Assembly: GCA_964651515.1 (NCBI GenBank)
Contig: CAZYYB010000004.1
Location: 1 to 64,000, forward strand
DNA: 64,000 nt
From: BOG-1184 sp964651515
Lineage (GTDB): Bacteria; Fibrobacterota; Chitinivibrionia; Chitinivibrionales; Chitinispirillaceae
Direction: 5' to 3'
The notes beneath the pieces are model-generated. The model did not search any database. It saw only the letters and a program-made list of their open reading frames with translations, and was not told where the DNA came from. A program made the translations under genes and the position numbers. Shown here piece by piece: positions 1 through 8,486 of this stretch; the first letter of the stretch is position 1; every line of letters starts with the position of its first letter.

Positions 1-356
1 TCCCCTATGGTCGGGCGGTCGATGGGCGCGCCGAGAATGTCGGCAAGCCGCTGCCGGTCGGAGATGCCCTGAGTGTCCAGACCAAGCGATGCAACGACCA
101 GCTTCAGCGCCTTTCTGGTCATTTCGGTTTGATCGGTGGCGGCGGGCAGGCGGTAATAAATCCATCGCTCCTCCTTGCGGGATTCCACGAGACCGGCCTG
201 TTTCAGGATCGACATATGTTTTGACACGGTCGAAGGCGCGAGCTTGAGCAGCTCGATTATCTGGCAGACGCAGAGTTCGCCCGCCCTGAGAGCAAGCAAT
301 GCCCGGACACGGTTACCGTCGGAGAGCGCTTTGGCGATGGCAATAAAGGAGTTCAT
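1..356 (-). CDS. ArsR-family transcriptional regulator (partial, runs off the window start)
   Basis: The first 118 codons are visible; the 3' end lies beyond position 1. The product begins MNSFIAIAKALSDGNRVRAL and is a winged helix-turn-helix DNA-binding protein of the ArsR/SmtB type. An ELCVCQIIELL segment (the alpha-3 position where classical ArsR proteins place metal/arsenic cysteines) is followed by a recognition helix with STVSKHMSILKQAGLV and a wing ending RWIYYRL. It is transcribed divergently from the CstA-type gene, with an imperfect palindrome between the two starts, so autoregulation and control of the transporter are plausible. The two cysteines suggest but do not prove metal or thiol sensing. 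Many non-metal ArsR proteins keep the same motif. Confidence 0.85.
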   Translation of the reverse strand, partial: MNSFIAIAKALSDGNRVRALLALRAGELCVCQIIELLKLAPSTVSKHMSILKQAGLVESRKEERWIYYRLPAATDQTEMTRKALKLVVASLGLDTQGISDRQRLADILGAPIDRPTIG

Positions 357-381
357 TGCGGGTCCCGGCATATTTTTATAA

Positions 382-397
382 TTCGTCATATAACGAA
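382..397. promoter_or_regulatory. Imperfect palindrome, probable ArsR operator
   Basis: TTCGTCATATAACGAA is symmetric at 14 of 16 positions. It lies 26 bp upstream of the arsR-like start and about 85 bp upstream of the cstA start. Its AT-rich centre and position between divergent genes fit an ArsR/SmtB operator. Function is inferred from position and symmetry only. Confidence 0.5.
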
Positions 398-481
398 ATA
401 TATATGCCGGCGCAGAGTCGCCGGTATCACGATTTATTTTATAACTTCCGTGTAATTGACTCTCTGAAAGGTTTTCCGCTC

Positions 482-2458
482 ATGAAGGTCCTCATCAAAG
501 CAATCTGGATCGTTCTCGCCCTTGCCGCTGCCTTTTCCGTCGCGGTGGTGGTGCGGATCATCAACCCGGCGGAAAAGGTGAACGCGCTCTGGATCGTCAC
601 GGCGTCCGCCTGCTTCTACGTCCTCATGTACCGGTTCTACGGGGCTTTTCTTGCCGCAAAGGTCCTTTGCCTCGATAGCCGCAACCGAACCCCGGCAATC
701 CGGCTTCAGGACGGCGCGGATTTCGATCCGACGAATAAATGGGTACTTTTCGGCCACCACTTCGCCGCGATCGCCGGTGCCGGACCGCTCATCGGCCCCA
801 TGCTTGCGGTGCAGTTCGGCTACCTTCCCGGCTTTCTGTGGATCCTCGTCGGGGCCGCGATGGCGGGCGCCGTTCACGACATGGTGATCCTCGCCGCCTC
901 GGTAAGGCGTAACGGCCGGTCCCTGGCGCGGATCGCGGCCGACGAGATCGGCCCGGTGGGGGGGCTCGCCACCTCGATTGCGGTCATCTTCATCATCATT
1001 GTCGCGCTGGCCGGTCTCGGGCTTTCCGTGGTCAATGCGCTCCGGAACAACCCCTGGAGCACCTATACGATCTTCCTGACCATTCCCATCGCGCTCCTGA
1101 TGGGCCTCTACCTGAGGAAAATCCGGCCGGGCAGGGTCGGCGAGGTGAGTCTGCTCGGCGTCCCGCTGCTTCTTGCCGCGGTCGCAAGCGGCCATTTCAT
1201 CCCCGGATCGTTCCTCGCCCCGCTCTTCAACCATGGCGACAAGGCGATCATCATCGCGCTTGCCGCCTACGGATTCCTCGCCTCCGTGCTCCCGGTCTGG
1301 ATGCTTCTCTGTCCGCGCGACTACCTGTCGACCTACATGAAGATCGGGACCGTACTGCTTCTGGCGCTCGGCGTGCTCTTCATGGCACCCGTCCTGCAGA
1401 TGCCTGCGCTGACCCCCTTTGTGCACGGCGGCGGGCCGGTCATTCCGGGCACGCTCTTTCCGTTCATGTTCATCACGATCGCCTGCGGTGCGATTTCAGG
1501 GTTCCATGCGCTCATCGCCTCGGGCACCACGCCGAAGATGATTACCTCGGAGGGCCAGGTTCGTTTCATCGGCTATGGCGCCATGCTGACCGAGGGGTTC
1601 GTTTCGATGATGGCGCTCATCGCCGCCTCGATCCTGATTCCAGGCGACTACTTCGCGATCAACAGTACCTGGGGGTTCGACCGGCTCGCCTCGGTCGGGT
1701 TTCCGGTTGCCCGGATCCACGAGCTGTCGGCGCTTGTGGGGGTGAATGTCGCCCATCGGCCGGGCGGCGCGGTCTCGCTTGCGGTCGGCATGTCGACCAT
1801 CCTGTCCCACATTCCGGGCATGAAAAGCCTCATGCCCTACTGGTTTAACTTTGCGCTGGTCTTCGAGGCGCTGTTCATCCTGACCACGGTCGATGCCGGA
1901 ACCCGCGTCGCCCGCTTCCTGCTCCAGGAGCTCGGCGGACGGGTCTACCGTCCTCTCGGGGAGCTGCGTTGGCTGCCCGGCAACCTCGCCATGAGCGCGG
2001 TCGTGGTGGTCGCCTGGGGGTACCTTATTTACACCGGCAGCGTGGCGACCATCTGGCCCATGTTCGGCGTCGCCAACCAGCTTCTCGCCGCGATCGCCCT
2101 CGGAATCGGCACCACCATTATCCTCAAGGCCGGCCTCGCGAAATACGCGTGGGTCACCCTGGTGCCGATGTGTTTCATGTTCGCGACCACCCTGACCGCC
2201 GCCTGGAAGCTCGCGGCGATATTCGGCGCCGGCGCATTCTCGGCCCCGACGGCGAGCGCGGCGTTTACCTTCCGTCTCGATGCGCTGCTCGTCCTCTGCA
2301 TGGCGTTTCTGGCCGTCGTCACGCTCACGGACATGCTGCACAAATGGTGGGGCTGGTACACCGGGGAACGGGCGATCACGACCTCCGAGGTGGTCGATTA
2401 TCCGGTACGGCTCATCCCGGTAAAAGAAAAGGTGGCAATTTCCACTACGTCGCGGTAG
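482..2458 (+). CDS. cstA: CstA-family peptide/pyruvate transporter (carbon starvation protein A)
   Basis: Large polytopic inner-membrane protein of about 658 residues with some 16 hydrophobic segments, belonging to the CstA/BtsT family (proton-driven pyruvate or peptide uptake in enterobacteria). Family hallmarks visible are the N-terminal NPAEKVNALW-type segment, GHHFAAIAGAGPLIGP and the central ISGFHALIASGTTPKMI. The frame is open from 356, but I chose the ATG at 482 because MKVLIKAIWIVLAL begins a normal first membrane helix and an AAAGG lies just upstream; the upstream extension is polar and covers the regulator's start. It is divergent from an ArsR-type regulator, unlike the BtsSR/YpdAB control known in E. 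coli. The substrate in this organism is not determinable from sequence. Confidence 0.9.
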   Translation: MKVLIKAIWIVLALAAAFSVAVVVRIINPAEKVNALWIVTASACFYVLMYRFYGAFLAAKVLCLDSRNRTPAIRLQDGADFDPTNKWVLFGHHFAAIAGAGPLIGPMLAVQFGYLPGFLWILVGAAMAGAVHDMVILAASVRRNGRSLARIAADEIGPVGGLATSIAVIFIIIVALAGLGLSVVNALRNNPWSTYTIFLTIPIALLMGLYLRKIRPGRVGEVSLLGVPLLLAAVASGHFIPGSFLAPLFNHGDKAIIIALAAYGFLASVLPVWMLLCPRDYLSTYMKIGTVLLLALGVLFMAPVLQMPALTPFVHGGGPVIPGTLFPFMFITIACGAISGFHALIASGTTPKMITSEGQVRFIGYGAMLTEGFVSMMALIAASILIPGDYFAINSTWGFDRLASVGFPVARIHELSALVGVNVAHRPGGAVSLAVGMSTILSHIPGMKSLMPYWFNFALVFEALFILTTVDAGTRVARFLLQELGGRVYRPLGELRWLPGNLAMSAVVVVAWGYLIYTGSVATIWPMFGVANQLLAAIALGIGTTIILKAGLAKYAWVTLVPMCFMFATTLTAAWKLAAIFGAGAFSAPTASAAFTFRLDALLVLCMAFLAVVTLTDMLHKWWGWYTGERAITTSEVVDYPVRLIPVKEKVAISTTSR

Positions 2459-2572
2459 AATGAGTGCGGAAGCCCCGGATTCGACGGAAGACGCTGTCTT
2501 GTCGCATGATCGGGGCCGTACCGTAAACCGTTCCCTGTAGGGTGGACCGTTAACTCATCGAAGGGAAAGTAC

Positions 2573-3301
2573 ATGGGGCCGATCGAACAGCAGGCGCTGG
2601 AGCAGCGGCTGGAGGCGATGGCGCTTCTGGCCGGGGGCATTGCCCACGATTTCAAGAACCTTCTTACCGTTGCCCTGGGGTATATCGAGATGGCCTCGAC
2701 CGAGGCCGCCTGTCCGGACAAGGTGACGCTCTATTGTGACAAGGCAAGCGCCGCGGTGCAGCGCTCCACCGGGCTCATGCAGCAGATGCTCGCCTTCACG
2801 CGGGTTTCGGCGCCCGGCAAAAAACCGCTGGATTTCGCCCGCATCCTCAAAAATTCCGTCATCATTGCCATTGGTGAATCGCCGGTCGCCGCCGAATTCG
2901 CCCTCGACGGCGTGCCGCCGCTCCTTGAGGCGGATGAGCGGCAGCTGGCACAGGTCATCACCATCCTGGTCCGGAACGCCGTTCAGGCCATGCCGGAAGG
3001 CGGGAAGCTTTCCGTTATCGCCGGAAATCAATCCATCGCGCCGGGCGGACACTTCGCCCTCGCGGGAGGCGACTACTGCCGCGTCTCCTTTGCCGACACC
3101 GGGACCGGGATCGCGCCGGGCGACCTGCCGCGCATATTCGATCCGTTTTTCACCACCAAATCCGCGTGCGCGGGGCTTGGACTCTCCATCGCCTATGCCA
3201 TCATGAAGCGGCACGGCGGCTTTATCGAAGCGAGCTCGGTTCAGGGCGCCGGGGCGGAGTTCGTACTATTCCTGCCCATCGGGAACGGCACTCCGGCCTA
3301 G
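2573..3301 (+). CDS. Short histidine kinase (HisKA-HATPase only, no sensor domain)
   Basis: A 242-residue cytoplasmic kinase core. The phospho-acceptor motif LAGGIAHDFKNLLTVALGYIE places the histidine near residue 25. The ATPase part has an N box (NAVQAMPEGG), a G1 box (DTGTGI followed by RIFDPFFTTK) and a G2 box (AGLGLSIAYAIMKRHGG). There is no PAS, HAMP, transmembrane or receiver domain and no response regulator next door. The start is supported by GAAGGGAAAG just before the ATG. The core resembles the C-terminal half of the large hybrid kinase at 57.7-60.5 kb, including the AHDFKNLL-type H box, so it may be a duplicated kinase module. It probably needs a separate sensor and receiver partner. 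Confidence 0.85.
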   Translation: MGPIEQQALEQRLEAMALLAGGIAHDFKNLLTVALGYIEMASTEAACPDKVTLYCDKASAAVQRSTGLMQQMLAFTRVSAPGKKPLDFARILKNSVIIAIGESPVAAEFALDGVPPLLEADERQLAQVITILVRNAVQAMPEGGKLSVIAGNQSIAPGGHFALAGGDYCRVSFADTGTGIAPGDLPRIFDPFFTTKSACAGLGLSIAYAIMKRHGGFIEASSVQGAGAEFVLFLPIGNGTPA

Positions 3302-3333
3302 CCGTCGCCCGCAGGGAAAGGAACGGACAACGA

Positions 3334-4467
3334 ATGCCGGCCTCGCTGAAGGTCAACTGGGAAGGCTCCCTGTTCGTTCACCACAGCCTCGGGATGGTCA
3401 ACCGCGAGATGCTCCTGGCCTTTGCCGGCGACCGCCGATTCGACGTCTGCCACATCCCCTATGAGGCCGATCAGTTTTCCATCGATGCCTCGCCGGAGTT
3501 TGCGGCGCTGCGGCCGGTCCTCAAGCCGCCGCATGTCGTCCCGGACGTGCTCATCCGTCACCGATGGCCGCCGGATTTTTCCCGGCCGGCATGCGGTGCG
3601 TTCGTCCTGTTCCAGCCCTGGGAATACGGCTCCCTGCCTATCGAATGGGTCGAAAAAATTCCGCAGTTCGTCGACGAAGTATGGGTCTACACCGACTACC
3701 TGCGCGAATGCTACCGCGCCTCGGGGATTGACGAAAAAATCATCCGGGTGATTCCGCTCGGCGTCGATCCCGCCCGGTTCCATCCGGACGCCGCGCCGTG
3801 CGCGCGGATGCGGGACGTCGCCGGCGACCGCTTCTGTTTCTTTTTCAACGGCGGCGCCACGCTGCGGAAAGGCATCGACATCCTTGTCAATGCCTATGCG
3901 GGCGAATTCGACCGGTCCGAGCGCGTGTGCCTGATTATCAAGGGCTCCCGGGTCTACGGCGGCGGGCTCGGCGAAAGAATAGCGGCGCTGGCGGAGCGTA
4001 CCGATATCGCGCCCCTCATCTATCTCACCGACGACCTGCCGCCCGCCGCGCTCCCCGGACTCTATACCGCCTGCGACTGCTACGTTCACCCGTACCGATC
4101 CGAAGGGTACGGCCTGCCGATCGCCGAAGCCATGGCATGCGGCAGGCCGGTGATCGTCACCGGCGCGGGCGCGGCGCGCGATTTCACTGATGAAAATACC
4201 GCGTATCTCGTCAAATGTTCTCTCGAAAAGCTTCCGGCGGCTTCCGCCGGCGGGTTGCCGACGGTCGCCAACCCCTTCTGGATACTGCCGGATATGCTCG
4301 ATCTGCGCCGTCATATGCGGTACGTGTACGACCACCGCGGCGAGGCGGCGGCGACGGGCGGCCGGGCAGGTACCGTGATCCGGCGGCGGCATACGTGGGT
4401 GCAGGCGGCCGACAAGGCGAAGGAGCGGATCCTCGCACTCGGTGTTGCGGAGCTATCGCACGGGTAA
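3334..4467 (+). CDS. Glycosyltransferase family 4 (GT-B fold)
   Basis: A 377-residue cytoplasmic glycosyltransferase. The C-terminal nucleotide-sugar domain shows the GT4/GT1 pattern: FFFNGGATLRKGIDILVNAY (start of the second Rossmann domain) and PYRSEGYGLPIAEAMACGRPVIVTGAGAARDF, whose EGYGLPIAEAMACG is the conserved E-x7-E donor-binding loop. The N-terminal half is divergent, with VWVYTDYLRECYRASGI and the IPLGVDPARFHP linker typical of the family. The ATG at 3334 was chosen because an AGGGAAAGG lies upstream; in-frame codons before it overlap the preceding kinase gene. Acceptor and sugar are unknown. The next gene is a B12-type radical SAM protein in convergent orientation. Confidence 0.88.
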   Translation: MPASLKVNWEGSLFVHHSLGMVNREMLLAFAGDRRFDVCHIPYEADQFSIDASPEFAALRPVLKPPHVVPDVLIRHRWPPDFSRPACGAFVLFQPWEYGSLPIEWVEKIPQFVDEVWVYTDYLRECYRASGIDEKIIRVIPLGVDPARFHPDAAPCARMRDVAGDRFCFFFNGGATLRKGIDILVNAYAGEFDRSERVCLIIKGSRVYGGGLGERIAALAERTDIAPLIYLTDDLPPAALPGLYTACDCYVHPYRSEGYGLPIAEAMACGRPVIVTGAGAARDFTDENTAYLVKCSLEKLPAASAGGLPTVANPFWILPDMLDLRRHMRYVYDHRGEAAATGGRAGTVIRRRHTWVQAADKAKERILALGVAELSHG

Positions 4468-4485
4468 GTGTATCGAAAGCGGAAT

Positions 4486-6003
4486 TTACGCGACCATGGC
4501 GACGCGCGCGGGTTTCAGGATGTGGCGCGGCAACAGGGCCGACTGGCCCATCGAATGCTCGTAGTGCAATGCGGCGGCACCCGACGGGGACGGGAGCGAC
4601 AGCGTATCCCGGATCTCCCGTTCGAGTAGTTGTCTCGCGGCGACAATCGCGTCCGGCGAAAGGGTATCGGTGCGGATGAAGGCGCGGTAGCCGTCGTTCG
4701 GGTCGCCCTTATAGTAAACCGATGTGGCGGCATAGTCGATCTCTTCGCTGTAGAGCCGGTCGCCGGTCGCCGGCACGGTATAGACCCATTCGCCCCGCGA
4801 TCCCGGTACCTGAACGGCACGGTCGTGGTACGCGCTGCCGGGGTAGGGGGTAATAATCGTAACGTCCACGTCGTCGGGAGCGGCCTCCATGAGCCAGGAG
4901 CGCGTTTCATCGATCGTCGCGGCGGATTCGCCGGGATGGCCGAGCGACATCAGCGCCTTGACCTTGATTCCGTGTTCCCGCGCAACCGCGACGCAGCGGG
5001 AGTTGTCCTCCCGTGTCGCCCGCTTATTGATATTCCGGAGGATGCGCACGGATCCGGTCTCGAAGCCCGACAGGATCCAGCGGAACCCCGCCCGGTACAT
5101 TGCGCCCGCCTGCCGGTCGTTGAACAGCTCGGCCTTGACAAACCCCCTGAAGTGGAAGGTCCTCCCGAGTTTAATCTGCAGCGTGATGAGGCCGTCGAGG
5201 AGGTCAGGGAAGCGCGGATTGACATTAAGTTCGTCGTCGTAAAACATGAACCCCGTATACCCGTAGCGCTCGTGAATCGAGGCGATCTCCCGGATGATGC
5301 TGTCGGTCGAGCGGATCCTGACCATGCGCAGGCACGGGGACTCGCGGCCGCCGCAGAAGCCGCAGGAGAAGGGGCAGCCGAGCTGCCCGATGATGCTGGT
5401 CGACGGCTCCCCGTCGATCGAGTAGTCGTAGGTTGACAGATCGATCAGGTGACGCGCGGGAAAGGGCGACGCGGTGAGTTCCTCGCGGCTGAGAAAGAGC
5501 GGCGAATGCAGTTCATCGGCATCGACGATGCGTGAGGCATCGTCCCGCAGCGCGACGAAGATCGCCTTCTCGCCGTCGCCGCTCACCAGGACATCGAACG
5601 CGGCCTCCAGGCTGCGCAGCGCTTCGGCCGCCCTGCCCGGTGTTCCGCGGCTCCGTTCCTTCTTCGCCGCCGTATGGGTCAACGTTACATGCGGACCGCC
5701 CAGTATGATTTTCGCGCCCGGCCGCAGCGTGCGGATAGTGTTGACGACGGCCATTACCTGCGGCATCTGGGGCGTCGAAGCGGTGATGCCGAATATGCCG
5801 CAATCGCTTGCGACGACATAATCGTGGACCGCGGTACGGTAATTCGTGATGCCCGAAAGGTCGAGTACCTCGACCGAACGGCCGGCGTTTTCCAGCACCG
5901 CGGCGATCTTCAGGATCCCGAGGCTTGGAAATACCCGTTCATCGATGAGGAAAACCGAAGGGGGTATGATGAGACAGATCGGATCGATATCGCGTGAAGG
6001 CAT
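4486..6003 (-). CDS. B12-binding domain radical SAM protein
   Basis: About 505 residues. The N-terminal 150 residues look like the cobalamin-binding Rossmann domain of this superfamily (PSVFLIDERVFPSLGILKIAAVLE, then IILGGPHVTLTHT). The radical SAM core has GCPFSCGFCGGR, the CxxxCxxC that binds the 4Fe-4S cluster, followed by FMFYDDELNVNPRF and WILSGFETGSVRILRNINKR. Such enzymes use cobalamin and SAM for difficult methylations or rearrangements; the substrate here cannot be told. The ATG at 6003 is preferred over one five codons earlier because GGAGCAGGGAC precedes it. It stands alone on its strand, convergent with the GT4 gene, and a similar but distinct protein lies at 30.4-31.9 kb. Confidence 0.88.
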   Translation of the reverse strand: MPSRDIDPICLIIPPSVFLIDERVFPSLGILKIAAVLENAGRSVEVLDLSGITNYRTAVHDYVVASDCGIFGITASTPQMPQVMAVVNTIRTLRPGAKIILGGPHVTLTHTAAKKERSRGTPGRAAEALRSLEAAFDVLVSGDGEKAIFVALRDDASRIVDADELHSPLFLSREELTASPFPARHLIDLSTYDYSIDGEPSTSIIGQLGCPFSCGFCGGRESPCLRMVRIRSTDSIIREIASIHERYGYTGFMFYDDELNVNPRFPDLLDGLITLQIKLGRTFHFRGFVKAELFNDRQAGAMYRAGFRWILSGFETGSVRILRNINKRATREDNSRCVAVAREHGIKVKALMSLGHPGESAATIDETRSWLMEAAPDDVDVTIITPYPGSAYHDRAVQVPGSRGEWVYTVPATGDRLYSEEIDYAATSVYYKGDPNDGYRAFIRTDTLSPDAIVAARQLLEREIRDTLSLPSPSGAAALHYEHSMGQSALLPRHILKPARVAMVA

Positions 6004-6428
6004 GCGTCCCTGCTCCATGCGGAAGGTGCGGAAAGGGCCCCGATGAATTGCTATTGGTCAAAGCATCGTCCGTGCCCCGATTGCGGCAGGGTATGCCTCT
6101 CCCCATTATTCTATCGGCATTTCCGGGAAATACTTGAGGGAAAAAATTAAACGTCAAAAGCGAAAAGCAATTTAAGGGGGGAAGTCTCCCCCTCGCTTCA
6201 TACCGGCCGAAGCGGCCGGTATTCCGCTGCCCCCTCGGTGTGGACAGCCCGCATCTTAAATGAGAAACACGGGTGTCTTCAGGGGACCTCAAAAAAAGTC
6301 ATAGGCGAAAAAAAAGATATGAATTAGGAGACGACCCGTAGGGGCTCACTATCTTGAGCCACTATTATCAAAATCTATCCCCCTTACCAAGGGGGCGGCG
6401 AAACCGGGGGATTGCTTTTGACGTTGCT
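6004..6428. repeat. Gene-free gap with GC-rich hairpins
   Basis: No credible reading frame was found in these 425 bases. They contain a hairpin GGGGGG/CCCCC (6176-6192), a perfect 10-bp stem ATACCGGCCG with loop AAG (6200-6222), and CCCCCTTACCAAGGGGG near 6378-6394. The stretch near 6395-6423 (GGCGAAACCGGGGGATT...TTTTGAC) resembles 25234-25262. The promoter of the B12-radical SAM gene should lie in the right part of 6004-6060. Confidence 0.6.
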
Positions 6429-8261
6429 TTATTCTATCAGTATCGGTTCCCGGGATCCGTTATTTTTTAAATTCTCATTATTTTCAATAAGGTAATCAAT
6501 CGCCTTGCGGTAGTATCGCGGATCCTCGTGGGTGGCAAAGGACCGCTTCAGGTCGATCGCTCCGGCGCGTTCCTGCATCGAGCGGCGGAAATCGTCGTCG
6601 TCGATCAGCCGGAGGGTGAGGGCGATGTACTCCTCCCGGGTACGGGCGATAAGCTCGGGCATGCCCACAATGTCAAGCGTCGCCGCACCGAACCGGTTGA
6701 AGGCGCGGTCTCCCTCCCACACCACCATGGGCTTTTTGCAGTACAGCGCATCGATCACCGTATTGAACCCGCCGAAGGGATAGGAGTCGAGGGAAATAGC
6801 GCCCCGGCACAGCTCGGTCAGATATTCTATCCGCGTAAAGTTAGGGAAGACCTGGACGGCCTGTGCTCCGAGGATGGAATGGATATCCTTCACGAAGGGA
6901 ATAAACCCGTTGTTGTCCGTGAGTGCCCGGCCGGGAAAAATCCTGAACACCACGCGCTTCGACGCCCGTGCACGTACCTCGGCCAGGGCATCGAGCAGCG
7001 GCCATGAGACCTTCTGGGCGGTCCAGCCGCAGTTGATATAGAATGGATCTTCGGGCGCGGCCTCCGTCGGCACGGCAAAATCATCCGGGTAGACCGGATA
7101 CACCCCCATGCCGGGGATGAGGACCAGCCGTTCGCTGTAGTTCGCGGTTGCCCTGGCGGCGTCCTCGACCTTGCGGCCGCCGATGAAGTAGTCGATCTTC
7201 GAGCCCCAGGTGCTCGTCGGGTGACCGTACATGGCGACCTGGACCGGGGCGAGCCGGATGTTGCTCATGAAAATGCTTTCCGCATTCATCCCGATGTCCG
7301 GATAGATGGCCGCGGAAAATTCGTTGTCCTGGAGTGCGGACAAATCCATCTGGTGGTTCTTCATGGCGATGGGGATGATGCGTTCGAACATTGCCCGATC
7401 CTCGATATCCTGCTCCTTTGTCCCGAAGTTGACGAGCGTAATATCGTAAACACCCGCGAGGGACCGTATGAGCGGCGCGAGGCTTGTGTAAACGGCGCAC
7501 CGGTACCAGCGGCCCGAAACAATCGCGATTTTTTTCCGGGCCGGCCTGTTCCGGATCTCCACGTTGGCAAACGCGGCGGCGGCAAGCCTGTTCAGCCGCT
7601 CCTTGGCGATCCGTTCGCACTCGGGGGCGATATAGGTCACCGGAAAGTAGCTGAGCCGCGAGTTATCGCCGATCAGCGTGAAACGGTCATCGAGGTTTTT
7701 CAGGTGAAGCCTGATTTTTTCATGCGTCTCCTTCCGGCAGAAGGCCGCCGCGGAGACCCAGTAATAGCACCACCACCGTGACGCGAACTCGGGCGCGAGC
7801 TCGAAATAGCGCGCCGGGTCGATGGCGATCTCGGTCCGGACATTGTGCAGGACGAGCAGCTTGAAAAAGTTCCTGTTATCCTGCGAAAGGCGAAGTACCC
7901 ACGGCGTCGTCGTTCCGAAATCGGAAAGGGCGACGACGTTGGCGATGACCGGCTGCAGGGCGAGGAAGGCCCCGATATGGCTTTGCGGGATCTTGAAATC
8001 GGGGTGGCAGAAAAAATAGAGGAAATTTTCGACGAAATCGTTGATGAAGGCCCTGCGGTCGGCCGGAAGGTTGAAGTAGATGAAGGCCCGGAAATGATTC
8101 AGGACCCGGATGAATTCATCGCTGAGCTTTACATGGTTGCCCCGGATGAAAAAATTCAGCCACTGTCGTCGCGAAAAGGTCACGAGGGTGGGATCCGGAG
8201 CTTCTTTCGGCGGGACGGCGGTGTCTTTTTTTTGTGTTTTGGCGACGGTTGCGGCGGGCAT
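6429..8261 (-). CDS. GT41-like glycosyltransferase (O-GlcNAc transferase catalytic-domain family)
   Basis: About 610 residues. The C-terminal half carries the SPINDLY/OGT (GT41) signature: LAPVQVAMYGHPTSTWGSKIDYFIGG, ERLVLIPGMGVYPVYP, and the donor-site region GAISLDSYPFGGFNTVIDALYCKKPMVVWEGDRAFNRFG. The N-terminal 250 residues are alpha-helical without recognisable TPR motifs, unlike typical OGTs, and resemble no domain I can name. The start at 8261 was chosen because AAAAAAGGA precedes it and the in-frame 5' extension is not protein-like. Known relatives transfer a sugar to Ser/Thr of proteins or act in bacterial adhesin glycosylation. The target here is unknown; a protein-glycosylation role is inference. 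Confidence 0.78.
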   Translation of the reverse strand: MPAATVAKTQKKDTAVPPKEAPDPTLVTFSRRQWLNFFIRGNHVKLSDEFIRVLNHFRAFIYFNLPADRRAFINDFVENFLYFFCHPDFKIPQSHIGAFLALQPVIANVVALSDFGTTTPWVLRLSQDNRNFFKLLVLHNVRTEIAIDPARYFELAPEFASRWWCYYWVSAAAFCRKETHEKIRLHLKNLDDRFTLIGDNSRLSYFPVTYIAPECERIAKERLNRLAAAAFANVEIRNRPARKKIAIVSGRWYRCAVYTSLAPLIRSLAGVYDITLVNFGTKEQDIEDRAMFERIIPIAMKNHQMDLSALQDNEFSAAIYPDIGMNAESIFMSNIRLAPVQVAMYGHPTSTWGSKIDYFIGGRKVEDAARATANYSERLVLIPGMGVYPVYPDDFAVPTEAAPEDPFYINCGWTAQKVSWPLLDALAEVRARASKRVVFRIFPGRALTDNNGFIPFVKDIHSILGAQAVQVFPNFTRIEYLTELCRGAISLDSYPFGGFNTVIDALYCKKPMVVWEGDRAFNRFGAATLDIVGMPELIARTREEYIALTLRLIDDDDFRRSMQERAGAIDLKRSFATHEDPRYYRKAIDYLIENNENLKNNGSREPILIE

Positions 8262-8426
8262 GGGAACGGTCCTTTTTTGAAAGGGTACCGGGAGTAACTT
8301 CCGACAGGTGATTATACCTCTCCGCGGGAGAAGTGACAAGGAAAGAAGGCTTCAGACCTCAGGCGTCAGGCTTCAGGAAAAAAGGCGGGTCGCCCCAGGA
8401 CGCGCGTTTCGCGCGGCCGGGAGCCA

Positions 8427-8454
8427 GGGGGAACCACCGCAAGGTGGTTCCCCC
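8427..8454. repeat. Perfect intergenic palindrome, GGGGGAACCACC stem with GCAA loop
   Basis: A 12-bp perfect stem (8427-8438 / 8443-8454) closed by GCAA, in the gap between proB and the GT41-like gene. The core is identical to the palindrome at 25339-25372. A CGCGCG-type hairpin (8401-8417) lies next to it. No U-tract directly follows the stem on either strand, so it is not a standard intrinsic terminator. Confidence 0.75.
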
Positions 8455-8486
8455 ACCAAGGGCGGCTGGATCGGTTCCCCCACCAC

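Noticed and set aside
434..1426. 330-codon open frame antisense to cstA
   Set aside because: The predicted product is a highly charged, low-complexity sequence with no family features; shadow of the transporter gene.
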